Below, piece after piece: positions 21,259 through 30,031 of a DNA stretch of 64,000 nucleotides. The notes under the pieces were generated by a model that saw nothing but the letters and a program-made list of their open reading frames with translations, searched no databases and had not been told where the DNA came from. This DNA is from Pseudarthrobacter sp. NIBRBAC000502772 (GTDB lineage Bacteria; Actinomycetota; Actinomycetes; Actinomycetales; Micrococcaceae). The number at the start of each line of letters is the position of its first letter. Position 1 is the first letter of the stretch. The stretch is from NCBI RefSeq assembly GCF_006517235.1, contig NZ_CP041188.1:2976001-3040000 (forward strand), read 5' to 3'. The translations under genes and the position numbers were made by a program.

Positions 21259-21654
21259 ATGTCATTTGGTCAGCGCGATTTCGACCGCCAGAAGCCTGAA
21301 ATTGACTTCCCGCAAGGCGATGTCCCCACCGAACTGGTTATCACCGACCTCATCGAGGGTGACGGTGCCGAGGCCAAAAAGGGCGACACCGTCTCCACCC
21401 ACTACGTCGGTGTGGCCTGGTCCACCGGCGAAGAGTTCGACGCTTCCTGGGGCCGCGGCGCCCCGCTGGACTTCCGTGTGGGCGTGGGCCAGGTCATCCA
21501 GGGCTGGGACCAGGGCTTGCTGGGGATGAAGGTGGGCGGCCGCCGTCGCCTGGAGATTCCTTCCGAACTGGCGTACGGCTCCCGCGGGGCCGGCGGAGCC
21601 ATTGGCCCCAACGAAGCGCTGATCTTCGTGGTGGACCTCGTGGGCGTCCGCTGA
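21259..21654 (+). CDS. FKBP-type peptidyl-prolyl cis-trans isomerase (cytosolic)
   Basis: This is a single FKBP domain of 131 residues without a signal peptide. Visible signatures are KKGDTVSTHYVGVAWSTGEEFDASWGRGAPLDFRVGVGQVIQGWDQGLLGMKVGGRRRLEIPSELAYGSRG and the closing NEALIFVVDLVGVR in outline. The conserved Tyr, Asp, Phe, Trp and Tyr of the binding pocket are all present, so it should be active on prolyl bonds. The ATG at 21259 follows AAAGGAGC. It lies 41 nt after the lipoprotein FKBP and is probably cotranscribed with it. Actinobacteria often carry such a pair between pafA and pafBC. Confidence 0.93.
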   Translation: MSFGQRDFDRQKPEIDFPQGDVPTELVITDLIEGDGAEAKKGDTVSTHYVGVAWSTGEEFDASWGRGAPLDFRVGVGQVIQGWDQGLLGMKVGGRRRLEIPSELAYGSRGAGGAIGPNEALIFVVDLVGVR

Positions 21655-21760
21655 CCGAAGCATCGTAACGCCGGAAGGCGCGGTAACAATCAGGGTTTTG
21701 TTTTCCTGTTGGTTGCCGCGCTTTCTGCTTTCCGCGGAGGAGTTTAGTAACGTAGCCAGC

Positions 21761-23746
21761 GTGTCCGTCTCCCGTACTGAACGCCTGCTGAACCTCCTGA
21801 TAGCCCTGCTGAACACCAAATACGGCCTGCGCCGGGCAGAGTTGCGGGCGAAGGTCTACCATGACACGTCCGGCAACGACGTGGCCTTCGGCAGGATGTT
21901 TGAGCGGGACAAGAATGACCTCCGGCAGTTCGGCTTCGATGTGGAAACCGTCACGGACCTCGGCTGGAGCGAAGATGATCCGGCCACCACCCGCTACCGC
22001 ATCGGCAAGGAATCGAACCGCCTGCCTGATGTCCAGCTCAGCCCGGGGGAGTGGACCGTCCTCCTCCTGGCGTCCCAGTTGTGGGAGCGTGCCGCCCTGG
22101 GAACCGCCGCTGCCAGCGCCCTCCGCAAGCTCCAGGCCTCCGGCACCGTGTCCGACGTCGAACTTCCGGTTGGTGTTCAGCCGCGGATCCGGCCGGCGGG
22201 CCAGGCCTTTGATGATGTGGTGGCTGCCATGCACGCCCAGCACCCCGTCAGCTTTCCCTACCTGGCAGGCACCACCGGCAAGGAAGAGCAACGGACGGTG
22301 GAGCCGTGGGGCCTCGGCAGCCGCTTCGGCCAGTGGTATCTGACCGGCTACGACCGCTCGCGCAAGGCACCGCGCCACTTCCGGCTCTCCCGGTTCACGG
22401 GCCCCGTCACGGTGCTGGAGAAGGAAACCTACCCGGCGCCGCCGAACTTCAATGTCCGCGCAGAACTGGACCGGCTTCCGGAGCTCCCGCTCCGGACCGC
22501 CGTCGTGGACGTCCGGGAGGGCCGCCTCCTTGGCCTGCGCCGGCGCGCCACGCCGGTTGCCGAGGGGAGTGCCGGAACGCCCGACGCCGGCTACGAACGG
22601 CTGCAGGTCAACTTCAGGGACGCTGAGGTGCTGGCCGAGGAGCTCGCATCCTATGGCCCGGACGCTGTGGCACATGCTCCCGACGAGCTGGTGGCAGCCG
22701 TGCGGCACCGGCTGCGCAACGCTGCCACCTTCTGCGCCGCTCCCAGCCCTGCCTATCTGTTTGCGGACGCACCGCGGGGCCGCACCGTCCGGAAACGCAC
22801 GTCTGAGGACCAGCTCAAGCGCATGCTGCAGCTGGTGCCGTTCCTGGTCCACAACCAGGGCCTGCATATCCAGGACGTCGCAGCCCGCTTCGGTGTCACG
22901 CCCGCGGAGCTGGAAAGCGACCTGCGGATCCTCATCTGCTCCGGCCTTCCCGGGGGATACCCTGACGACCTCCTGGACATCCATTGGGAGGAAGGCCACG
23001 TTTACATCACCCAGGACCTGGATCTCAAGAGGCCGGTCCGGTTTACGGTGGACGAGGCCTGCGCGCTGCTGACCGGGCTCGAGACGCTCAACGGGCTTCC
23101 CGAACTTGCCGAAGGAGGTGCCCTGGAGTCGGTGACCCTCAAACTGATGGCAGCGGCCGGCGAAGAAGGGCTGCGGGCCGGTTCGCTTGCCGGTCCGGAG
23201 GTGGGCCCGTCGGATGCGGCCGTCCTTGACGTTGTCCGTGGTGCAATCCAGGAGCGGTCGCAGCTACGGCTCGTGTACTTCTCCGCCCAGCGCGACCAGG
23301 TCTCCGTACGGGACGTGGATCCGCTCCGCCTGTATTCCCTGGACAACACCTGGTACTTCGAGGCCTACTGCCATTCCGCCCAGGGGCTGCGGAACTTCAG
23401 GCTGGACCGGGTGCAGGAGGTCCACCCGAACGGAAATCCCGCCTCCACGGAGGTCCGGGCCGGGGAAAGCTTCCCGGCCAAGCTGTTCACGCCCAACGAC
23501 GACGACACCACGGTCCTCGTACAGCTCACCAGGCAGGGCGCCGGCTTGGCGGACGATTATTACGCCGAACGTGTGGCACCCCTTGCCGACGGCGGCCTCG
23601 TAGCCGAGATCCGGTTCGGCAGCACTGCCTGGCTTCCCATGTTCGTGGCCCAGCACGGCGGGGCCGCCCGGATCCTCGAACCTTCCGAGCTGGGGGCGGC
23701 AGCGCTGGACTGGATCGAGGCGGCCCTGGCCGGGTACGGCGGTTAG
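21761..23746 (+). CDS. pafBC: Fused PafBC transcriptional regulator (two HTH-WYL units)
   Basis: PafBC activates the LexA-independent DNA-damage response of actinobacteria. The WYL domains are thought to sense single-stranded DNA. The 661-residue protein is a fusion of PafB and PafC. The first half has a winged helix (SVSRTERLLNLLIALLNTKYGLRRAEL) and a WYL domain (about 140-320). The second half from about 343 repeats the plan with a helix-turn-helix (LKRMLQLVPFLVHNQG, ARFGVTPAELESDL) and a WYL domain (RLVYFSAQRDQVSVRDVDPLRL). In mycobacteria these are two genes. The GTG at 21761 lies 7 nt after TAACGT (21748-21753), fitting a leaderless mRNA. Confidence 0.93.
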   Translation: MSVSRTERLLNLLIALLNTKYGLRRAELRAKVYHDTSGNDVAFGRMFERDKNDLRQFGFDVETVTDLGWSEDDPATTRYRIGKESNRLPDVQLSPGEWTVLLLASQLWERAALGTAAASALRKLQASGTVSDVELPVGVQPRIRPAGQAFDDVVAAMHAQHPVSFPYLAGTTGKEEQRTVEPWGLGSRFGQWYLTGYDRSRKAPRHFRLSRFTGPVTVLEKETYPAPPNFNVRAELDRLPELPLRTAVVDVREGRLLGLRRRATPVAEGSAGTPDAGYERLQVNFRDAEVLAEELASYGPDAVAHAPDELVAAVRHRLRNAATFCAAPSPAYLFADAPRGRTVRKRTSEDQLKRMLQLVPFLVHNQGLHIQDVAARFGVTPAELESDLRILICSGLPGGYPDDLLDIHWEEGHVYITQDLDLKRPVRFTVDEACALLTGLETLNGLPELAEGGALESVTLKLMAAAGEEGLRAGSLAGPEVGPSDAAVLDVVRGAIQERSQLRLVYFSAQRDQVSVRDVDPLRLYSLDNTWYFEAYCHSAQGLRNFRLDRVQEVHPNGNPASTEVRAGESFPAKLFTPNDDDTTVLVQLTRQGAGLADDYYAERVAPLADGGLVAEIRFGSTAWLPMFVAQHGGAARILEPSELGAAALDWIEAALAGYGG

Positions 23747-23756
23747 ACTCGTCAGC

Positions 23757-24110
23757 ATGCCTTGGTGGTCCTGGATCCTGATCTGGATTGCGCTTATTGC
23801 GCTCTCCCTGCTCTTTTATGTCCTCCTGGGCATCCGGCTGTACCGCCAGTTCCTGGCGGTAATGAAGGACCTGGGCGCCGCCGGAGCTAAAGTGGCACAC
23901 CTGGCGCCGGCAGCGGCCACCGTCGATGACGGCTCCCAGCCGGCAGGGTCAGCTCCGCCCGGTGCGGCTGTTTTTGCCTCACCGGCCCAGATGCGTCATG
24001 ATTACGACGCATCCAAGTCATCCCGCCGGGAGGGCCGCCGCCAGAGGCGCGTCCAGCGTAAGCACGATCGGGGCCAGCCCCAGTCACTTCGCGATCTCAA
24101 TCTCAGTTAG
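23757..24110 (+). CDS. Small membrane-anchored protein of unknown function
   Basis: This 117-residue protein begins with one hydrophobic helix (about residues 2-24, WSWILIWIALIALSLLFYVLLGI). A short amphipathic stretch (YRQFLAVMKDLGAAGAKVAHL), a flexible middle and a very basic C-terminus (RREGRRQRRVQRKHDRGQ in outline) follow. No enzyme motif is visible. It lies between pafBC and tatA. The tail would be cytoplasmic and could bind nucleic acid or lipid head groups, but that is only an inference. The ATG at 23757 lies 7 nt after TAGACT (23744-23749), which overlaps the pafBC stop. Confidence 0.75.
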   Translation: MPWWSWILIWIALIALSLLFYVLLGIRLYRQFLAVMKDLGAAGAKVAHLAPAAATVDDGSQPAGSAPPGAAVFASPAQMRHDYDASKSSRREGRRQRRVQRKHDRGQPQSLRDLNLS

Positions 24111-24142
24111 ACGTAGGATGTTGTTAGAGGAAAGGATTTCCC

Positions 24143-24418
24143 GTGGGAAGACTCTTTGATGGCCCGTGGCCAATTGTCATTATCATCGTCGTTGCGCTGC
24201 TGCTTTTCGCCGCGCCCAAACTCCCTGCCATGGCCCGCAGCCTTGGCCAGTCCATGCGGATCATCAAGTCCGAGGTCAAGGAAATGAAGAACGACGGCAA
24301 AACCGACTCCACCGACACGGCTTCCGGCCCGGTGGAAGGCAAGATCGTTAACCACCCGCCGGCGAAGCCCGGTGAGCCGACCGACGGCACTGACGTTCCG
24401 CCGTCGACCCGCGCCTAA
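24143..24418 (+). CDS. tatA: Sec-independent translocase subunit TatA
   Basis: TatA forms the pore-like part of the twin-arginine pathway, which exports folded proteins. The 91-residue protein has the typical plan: short N-terminus, one membrane helix (about residues 9-24, WPIVIIIVVALLLFAAPKLP), a hinge, the amphipathic helix MARSLGQSMRIIKSEVKEMKND and a charged tail. The GTG at 24143 follows AGGAAAGG. A TAGGAT box at 24115-24120 may be the -10. tatC follows 6 nt later, so both are one operon. Confidence 0.94.
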   Translation: MGRLFDGPWPIVIIIVVALLLFAAPKLPAMARSLGQSMRIIKSEVKEMKNDGKTDSTDTASGPVEGKIVNHPPAKPGEPTDGTDVPPSTRA

Positions 24419-24424
24419 CCCGAA

Positions 24425-25261
24425 GTGGCACTGACGCGGGGCCGTAAGTCCAACCCTGAGGGGCGGATGGCTCTTTGGGACCACCTCAAAGAGCTCAAGA
24501 ACCGGCTGATCAAATCGGCGATTGCTGTGCTGGTTGCCGGCGTGGGCGGCTGGTTCCTTTACGATCCAGTCGTGGCCAGCCTGTCGGACCCGCTGATTTC
24601 CATTGCCCGGGATACGGGGCGCACCGCGGTCCTGAACTTTGCGACCATCGCAGATCCCTTTGCCTTCAAGATCCAGATTGCCATCCAGATAGGGCTGGTT
24701 ATCTCCAGCCCTGTCTGGATCTATCAGGTGTGGGCTTTTATCACCCCGGGCCTGACCAAGAAGGAACGCGGCTACACGCTCGGCTTCATGGCGGCCGCTG
24801 TGCCCCTGTTCCTGGCCGGCGTGTTTGTAGCCTGGCTCGTGTTCCCCACCGTGGTCAGGGCGCTGCTACAGTTCACACCCGCCACCGGCGCCAACAACAT
24901 CTCGGCCACCGACTACCTGACGTTTGCCACGCAGATGTTGCTTATCCTCGGGATTTCTTTCCTGGTCCCCGTGATCCTGGTCGGCATCAACATGGCCGGT
25001 GTGGTCAGGGGCCGGACCATCCTCAAAGCCTGGCGGATTATCGTCTTCCTGGTCTTTGTCCTGGCGGCACTGGCCGCACCAGGCACGGACGCGCTGTCCA
25101 TGTTCCTGCTTGCTGCGCCGCTGCTGATTCTGTTCTTCGCGGCGATCGGGCTGTGTATCTTCAACGACAAGCGCCGTGACAAACGCGTGGCGAAACAGGC
25201 TGCTGAGACGGACGCGACAGCCGACATCGCGACGCCCGGCAACGAACTGAAGAACCTGTAG
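24425..25261 (+). CDS. tatC: Sec-independent translocase subunit TatC
   Basis: TatC is the receptor that binds twin-arginine signal peptides. The 278-residue protein has six membrane helices and the family signatures: GRMALWDHLKELKNRLIKSAIAV at the cytoplasmic N-terminus with the conserved Glu, FKIQIAIQIGLVISSPVWIYQVWAFITPGL, FLVPVILVGINMAGVV and DALSMFLLAAPLLILFFAAIGLC. A charged tail of about 35 residues follows the last helix. The GTG at 24425 lies 6 nt after tatA. helY follows 24 nt after the stop behind its own -10. Confidence 0.96.
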   Translation: MALTRGRKSNPEGRMALWDHLKELKNRLIKSAIAVLVAGVGGWFLYDPVVASLSDPLISIARDTGRTAVLNFATIADPFAFKIQIAIQIGLVISSPVWIYQVWAFITPGLTKKERGYTLGFMAAAVPLFLAGVFVAWLVFPTVVRALLQFTPATGANNISATDYLTFATQMLLILGISFLVPVILVGINMAGVVRGRTILKAWRIIVFLVFVLAALAAPGTDALSMFLLAAPLLILFFAAIGLCIFNDKRRDKRVAKQAAETDATADIATPGNELKNL

Positions 25262-25285
25262 CGCGCGGCGCACTAGGCTTGAGGC

Positions 25286-28195
25286 ATGTCCTCTATTTCC
25301 GGGCCACTCTCGCCCTCTGAAAGCTACCGGGCCAGCGCGGAACGCACGGCCGAAGCGGGCACCTACCTCGGCGGGTTTGTCCGCACCCTTGATTTTGAAC
25401 TTGACGAATTCCAGCGCCTCGCCTGCCGGTCCCTCCAGGAGGGCAAGGGAGTGCTGGTGGCTGCCCCCACTGGCGCCGGTAAAACCATCGTGGGCGAATT
25501 TGCCATCTATCTCGCTTTGGAACGAAATCTCAAGGCCTTCTACACCACCCCGATCAAGGCCCTGAGCAACCAAAAATTCACGGAACTCTCGGAAAAGTAC
25601 GGGGCGGCAAACGTCGGTCTACTTACCGGCGACACGAGCATCAATGGCGACGCCCCCGTGGTGGTCATGACCACGGAAGTCCTCCGGAACATGCTCTACG
25701 CGGACTCGGACACGCTGGATGACCTCGGCTTTGTGGTCATGGACGAAGTCCACTACCTCGCGGACCGCTTCCGTGGTGCCGTCTGGGAGGAAGTCATCAT
25801 CCATCTCCCCAGCGAAGTCCAGGTAGCCTCCCTCAGCGCCACGGTTTCCAACGCAGAAGAATTCGGTGCCTGGCTGGATACCGTGCGCGGCGACACCGAC
25901 ATCATTGTCTCCGAGCACCGCCCGGTTCCCCTGTGGCAGCACGTTATGGTGGGCCGGGACATCGTGGACCTGTTCGCCGGAGAAACCACATTCGACGAAA
26001 TCGCGCCGCCCGCGGATGCGGAGACCGGAGCTCCACTACCGGTCCAGGAGCGGCTCACCGCGGCCACCAAAGACGCGGACGGGCCGGGGTTCGAGGTCAA
26101 TCCGGACCTGCTCAAAATGGCCCGCAGCGAAGGCCAACAAAGTTTCGCCGGACGCTTTGGCCACGGCGGACGGAGCCAGCGCCGGCAGCACCGGCAACGG
26201 ACAGAGGACCGCCCCCGGCAGGGAGCCGAGCCCGGCGCCGTCCGGAAGGCCAGCCGGCCCCAAGTGATTGCCAGCCTGGACCGGCAGGACCTGCTGCCCG
26301 CCATCACGTTTATCTTCTCGCGGGCAGGCTGCGATGCCGCCGTTGCCCAATGTGTCTCGTCCGGACTCTGGCTGACCACGGAGAAGGAGCAGCAGATCAT
26401 TGCGCAGCGCGTTGACGAGGCCGGGCAGGACATCCCGTCAGAGGATCTGGACGTTCTCGGCTTCTGGACGTGGCGGGATGGCCTGCTGCGTGGTTTCGCG
26501 GCCCACCATGCCGGCATGCTACCCACCTTCAAGGAGGTAGTGGAGAAGCTATTCGTCGAGGGCCTGGTCAAGGCTGTGTTCGCCACCGAAACGCTGGCCC
26601 TGGGCGTCAACATGCCGGCCCGCTCCGTGGTCCTGGAGAAGCTCGACAAGTTCAATGGCGAGGCCCACGTGGACATCACCGCGGGGGAGTACACGCAGCT
26701 GACCGGCCGCGCGGGCCGCCGCGGCATCGACATCGAAGGCCATGCCGTTGTCCTGTGGCAGCCGGGCACGGACCCTGCGGCTGTTGCCGGCCTCGCCTCG
26801 CGGCGTACGTATCCGTTGAACTCAAGCTTCCGGCCGACGTACAACATGAGCATCAACCTGTTGGCGCAGTTTGGCCGCGCCCGTGCGCGGGAAATCCTTG
26901 AATCCTCCTTCGCGCAGTTCCAGGCTGACCGGTCCGTTGTCGGACTTGCCAGGCAGGTGCGCAGCCGCGAAGAGTCCCTCGCGGGATACGCAAAATCCAT
27001 GACCTGCCACCTCGGAGACTTCACCGAGTATGCGCGGTTGCGCCGTGAGCTCTCCGACGCCGAGAATGTCACCTCCCGCAGCAAGTCCCGGGCTCATAAG
27101 TCGCTGAATGAAGACTCCCTGGCACGGCTGATGCCCGGCGACGTGGTGGACGTCCCGGGCGGGCGGGCGCCCGGACCGGCGATTGTGCTCAGCTCGGACC
27201 ACAGCGGCAGGGAGCCGCGGCCTGCCATCCTGACGCTCGACAACCAGCTCAGGCGAATCGGCACCGAGGACCTTGAGGGCCCCATCGCGCCCCTGACACG
27301 GATCCGCATTCCGAAGTCGTTCAACGCAAAGGTCCCGAAATCCCGGCGTGACCTCGCATCGTCGGCCAGGAATGCACTGCGCGAGAACCGCCCGCCTGCC
27401 CCCGGGCGCAGCACCGATTTTGGCATGGGGTCCGTTTTGCCCCATCAGGAGAAACGCATCACGGAGCTTCGCCGGGCGCTCCGGGCCCACCCCTGCCACG
27501 GCTGCAGCGAGCGTGAAGACCACGCGCGCTGGTCTGAGCGCTGGTGGAAGCTGCGCCGGGAGACGGATGCCCTGGTCCGGCAGATCCAGGGCCGGACCAA
27601 CACCATTGCCAAGACCTTCGATCGCGTCTGCGATGTCCTTTCCGCCTACGGCTACCTGGAAGCGGGAGCTGACGGGCGCCTGGCCATCAGCCCGGACGGC
27701 CAGCGACTCCGCCGGATCTACGGGGAGAAGGACCTGCTGATTTCGCAAGCACTGCGGCTGGGCGCGCTCAACGACCTGGATGCCGTCGAAGTAGCAGCCC
27801 TGGCCAGCGTCTTGGTCTACCAGGCCAAACGCGAGGACAGGGGCCTCCGCCCCCGGATGCCCAGCGTGTCGCTTGAATCGTCCGTGGATGTGGTGGTCCG
27901 GGAATGGTCGGCCCTGGAGGACGTGGAAGAGGCGAACAAACTTCCGCTGACTGCCGAACCGGAACTCGGTCTTGTCTGGCCGATGTACAAATGGGCCAAG
28001 GGACGCCACCTCCAGGAAGTGCTCAACGGCACGGACCTGGCGGCGGGCGACTTCGTCCGTTGGGTCAAACAGGTCATCGACCTCCTGGACCAGCTCGCCA
28101 AGATTCCCGGCCTGGATCCGCGCGTCTCCAGGCTTTGCGCAGAAGCAATATCACTCATCCGCCGCGGCGTCGTGGCCTACTCTTCCGTACTTTGA
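25286..28195 (+). CDS. helY: DEAD/DEAH-box RNA helicase HelY (Ski2/Mtr4-like)
   Basis: This 969-residue superfamily 2 helicase has Walker A APTGAGKT (60-67), DEVH box (153-156), SLSATVSNAEEFGAWL (motif III), then HHAGMLPTFKEVVEKLFVEGLVKAVFATETLALGVNMPARSVVLE and YTQLTGRAGRRGID (motifs IV-VI), and a C-terminal DSHCT-like domain. The family resembles eukaryotic Ski2/Mtr4 and probably unwinds RNA. A stretch of about 40 residues very rich in Arg, Gln and Gly (about 286-325) sits between the two RecA domains and is unlike the rest. The ATG at 25286 lies 6 nt after TAGGCT (25274-25279). The order tatA-tatC-helY matches that of mycobacteria. Confidence 0.94.
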   Translation: MSSISGPLSPSESYRASAERTAEAGTYLGGFVRTLDFELDEFQRLACRSLQEGKGVLVAAPTGAGKTIVGEFAIYLALERNLKAFYTTPIKALSNQKFTELSEKYGAANVGLLTGDTSINGDAPVVVMTTEVLRNMLYADSDTLDDLGFVVMDEVHYLADRFRGAVWEEVIIHLPSEVQVASLSATVSNAEEFGAWLDTVRGDTDIIVSEHRPVPLWQHVMVGRDIVDLFAGETTFDEIAPPADAETGAPLPVQERLTAATKDADGPGFEVNPDLLKMARSEGQQSFAGRFGHGGRSQRRQHRQRTEDRPRQGAEPGAVRKASRPQVIASLDRQDLLPAITFIFSRAGCDAAVAQCVSSGLWLTTEKEQQIIAQRVDEAGQDIPSEDLDVLGFWTWRDGLLRGFAAHHAGMLPTFKEVVEKLFVEGLVKAVFATETLALGVNMPARSVVLEKLDKFNGEAHVDITAGEYTQLTGRAGRRGIDIEGHAVVLWQPGTDPAAVAGLASRRTYPLNSSFRPTYNMSINLLAQFGRARAREILESSFAQFQADRSVVGLARQVRSREESLAGYAKSMTCHLGDFTEYARLRRELSDAENVTSRSKSRAHKSLNEDSLARLMPGDVVDVPGGRAPGPAIVLSSDHSGREPRPAILTLDNQLRRIGTEDLEGPIAPLTRIRIPKSFNAKVPKSRRDLASSARNALRENRPPAPGRSTDFGMGSVLPHQEKRITELRRALRAHPCHGCSEREDHARWSERWWKLRRETDALVRQIQGRTNTIAKTFDRVCDVLSAYGYLEAGADGRLAISPDGQRLRRIYGEKDLLISQALRLGALNDLDAVEVAALASVLVYQAKREDRGLRPRMPSVSLESSVDVVVREWSALEDVEEANKLPLTAEPELGLVWPMYKWAKGRHLQEVLNGTDLAAGDFVRWVKQVIDLLDQLAKIPGLDPRVSRLCAEAISLIRRGVVAYSSVL

Positions 28196-28258
28196 TGTCC
28201 CGGCTTTGATGCACCGGCAGCCTGCCTTCTTCCCCCTAGCCCCAGGAGCTTCGCCCGC

Positions 28259-29914
28259 ATGACCACTGAACGTTCCACCACGCCCGCGCCGCACGAGCGG
28301 AAAGTGGTCCTGTACCGCAACGGTTCGGTCTACACAGCAGCAGACCCCTTTGCCACCGCCATGATCGTTGACGGCGACACGGTTGCCTGGGTCGGCTCCG
28401 AGCAGGCGGCATCCTCCATCGCCGACAGCTCCATGGAGATCATCGACCTCCATGGAGCCCTCGTAGCGCCGGGGTTTGTTGACTCCCACGTCCACCTCAC
28501 GGAAACCGGCATCGCACTGGGGTCCCTCCAGCTGGGCGGGATCCGTTCCGCCCGGCAATTACTCGATGCCGTGGCCGCAGCCAAAGGCGACGGCCCCCTG
28601 CTGGGTCATGGCTGGGATGAATCCACGTGGGAGGACCCGTCCCTGCCGGCGCCCGAGGAGCTTGAGCAGGCGGCCGGTGGCAGGCCTGTGTTCCTCGCCA
28701 GGGTGGATGCGCATTCGGCGTTGGTCTCTTCCTCCTTGGCTGCCGCCGCCGGGCTTGGCGGGCTGGACGGCTACAGCGCGGGTGCACAAGTGAAGCGGGC
28801 CGCCCATACAGCGGCCCGCCAGGAAGCACGGCGGCTCCCGGAGGCCAGCCTCCTGGCCTACCAGCGGCGCGCCCTGATCGAAGCGGCCGAGAACGGTTAT
28901 GTGGCACTGGCGGAGATGGCCGCGCCGCATATCGGCGGAGTTTCCGACCTTCGCCTTGCCGCCGCGTGGAACACGGCGGCCGGAGAGGCCATGCCGGAAA
29001 TCCTGCCGTACTGGGGCGAACTGGCCACCTCCGAGGAGCAGGCCCGGGCGCTGCTGGGCGAACTGGGCGTATCCGTGCGCGGCCTGGCAGGCGACCTGAA
29101 CATTGACGGTTCCCTCGGCTCCAGGACAGCGGCACTGAGGGCCGGCTACAGCGACGCGGCGGGGGAGCGGGGCAGCCTCTACCTCTCGGCAGAGCAGGCC
29201 GGCGCCCACCTGGCGGCCTGCTCGCTGCTAGGCATCCAGGGCGGCTTCCACGTCATCGGCGACGCGGGACTTGATGCCGCGCTGGAGGCACTGGAACTCG
29301 CGGCCGCCGAAGTGGGCGAGCAACGGATCCGTGCCGCCGGCCACCGCTTCGAACATGTGGAAGTCGCAGACCCCAAATCAGTGCAACGGCTGGCCCGCTA
29401 CTCCGTCACCGTCAGCGCCCAGCCACGCTTCGACGCTGACTGGGGGGACGAAGGCGGCATGTATGAGCAGCGCCTTGGGAGCCGGAGCCGCTCCATGAAC
29501 CCGTTTGCCTCGTTCTATGCTGCCGGTGTTCCCATCTGCTTCGGCAGCGACAGCCCGGTGACACCCTTGCGCCCGTGGTCCAGCGTGCGTGCCTGCCTGG
29601 AACACCACAACCACGCTGAACGGATCTCGGCCCGCGCAGCGTTCCTCGGCCACACCCGCGCGGGGTGGCGGGCAGCAAAGTACCACAACCCGATGGCCGG
29701 GCAACTGGTTCCCGGCGCACCCGCCAGTTTCGCTGTTTGGGATGTTGAGGAGCTCATGGTCCAGGTGGCGGACGGCCGCGTCCAGTCCTGGAGCACGGAT
29801 CCGCGTGCCCGCACGCCCCTTCTCCCGGCACTTGATACCGGCGTGGACCCGGTGTGCCTGCAGACCGTGAAGGACGGCGTGGAGCTGCATTCGAGTCCGG
29901 CACTGCGATCCTGA
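28259..29914 (+). CDS. Amidohydrolase family protein (YtcJ-like)
   Basis: This 551-residue protein has the composite beta domain and TIM barrel of amidohydrolases. GALVAPGFVDSHVHLTETG gives the HxH metal ligands. GFHVIGDAGLD gives a further His, AAGHRFEHVEV another, and CFGSDSPVTPLRPW the metal-binding Asp. LNIDGSLGSRTAAL lines the metal site. This set fits the YtcJ-like branch (amidohydrolase 3), whose substrates are mostly unknown. The ATG at 28259 is preceded by AGGAGC. It lies 63 nt after helY and may be read through from it. The next gene has its own promoter. Confidence 0.88.
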   Translation: MTTERSTTPAPHERKVVLYRNGSVYTAADPFATAMIVDGDTVAWVGSEQAASSIADSSMEIIDLHGALVAPGFVDSHVHLTETGIALGSLQLGGIRSARQLLDAVAAAKGDGPLLGHGWDESTWEDPSLPAPEELEQAAGGRPVFLARVDAHSALVSSSLAAAAGLGGLDGYSAGAQVKRAAHTAARQEARRLPEASLLAYQRRALIEAAENGYVALAEMAAPHIGGVSDLRLAAAWNTAAGEAMPEILPYWGELATSEEQARALLGELGVSVRGLAGDLNIDGSLGSRTAALRAGYSDAAGERGSLYLSAEQAGAHLAACSLLGIQGGFHVIGDAGLDAALEALELAAAEVGEQRIRAAGHRFEHVEVADPKSVQRLARYSVTVSAQPRFDADWGDEGGMYEQRLGSRSRSMNPFASFYAAGVPICFGSDSPVTPLRPWSSVRACLEHHNHAERISARAAFLGHTRAGWRAAKYHNPMAGQLVPGAPASFAVWDVEELMVQVADGRVQSWSTDPRARTPLLPALDTGVDPVCLQTVKDGVELHSSPALRS

Positions 29915-29926
29915 CCGGACACACCG

Positions 29927-29955
29927 GCCAACGCCCCCATAAAGCGCCCTATAAT
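29927..29955 (+). promoter_or_regulatory. Likely promoter of the mannosyltransferase gene
   Basis: A perfect TATAAT at 29950-29955 is rare in this GC-rich window. Transcription would start near 29962, giving a leader of about 70 nt to the GTG at 30032. No good -35 is visible (GCCAAC at 29927-29932 is weak). Confidence 0.5.
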
Positions 29956-30031
29956 AGGTAGTTGCGCCTGACCGCCAGCTACTCCGCTACGGTTCAGCCG
30001 CTCCGACCGCTCCCGTCCAGGAAGGCCCTTT

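Noticed and set aside
29950..29955. Reading TATAAT also as a promoter on the minus strand
   Set aside because: No minus-strand gene starts nearby.
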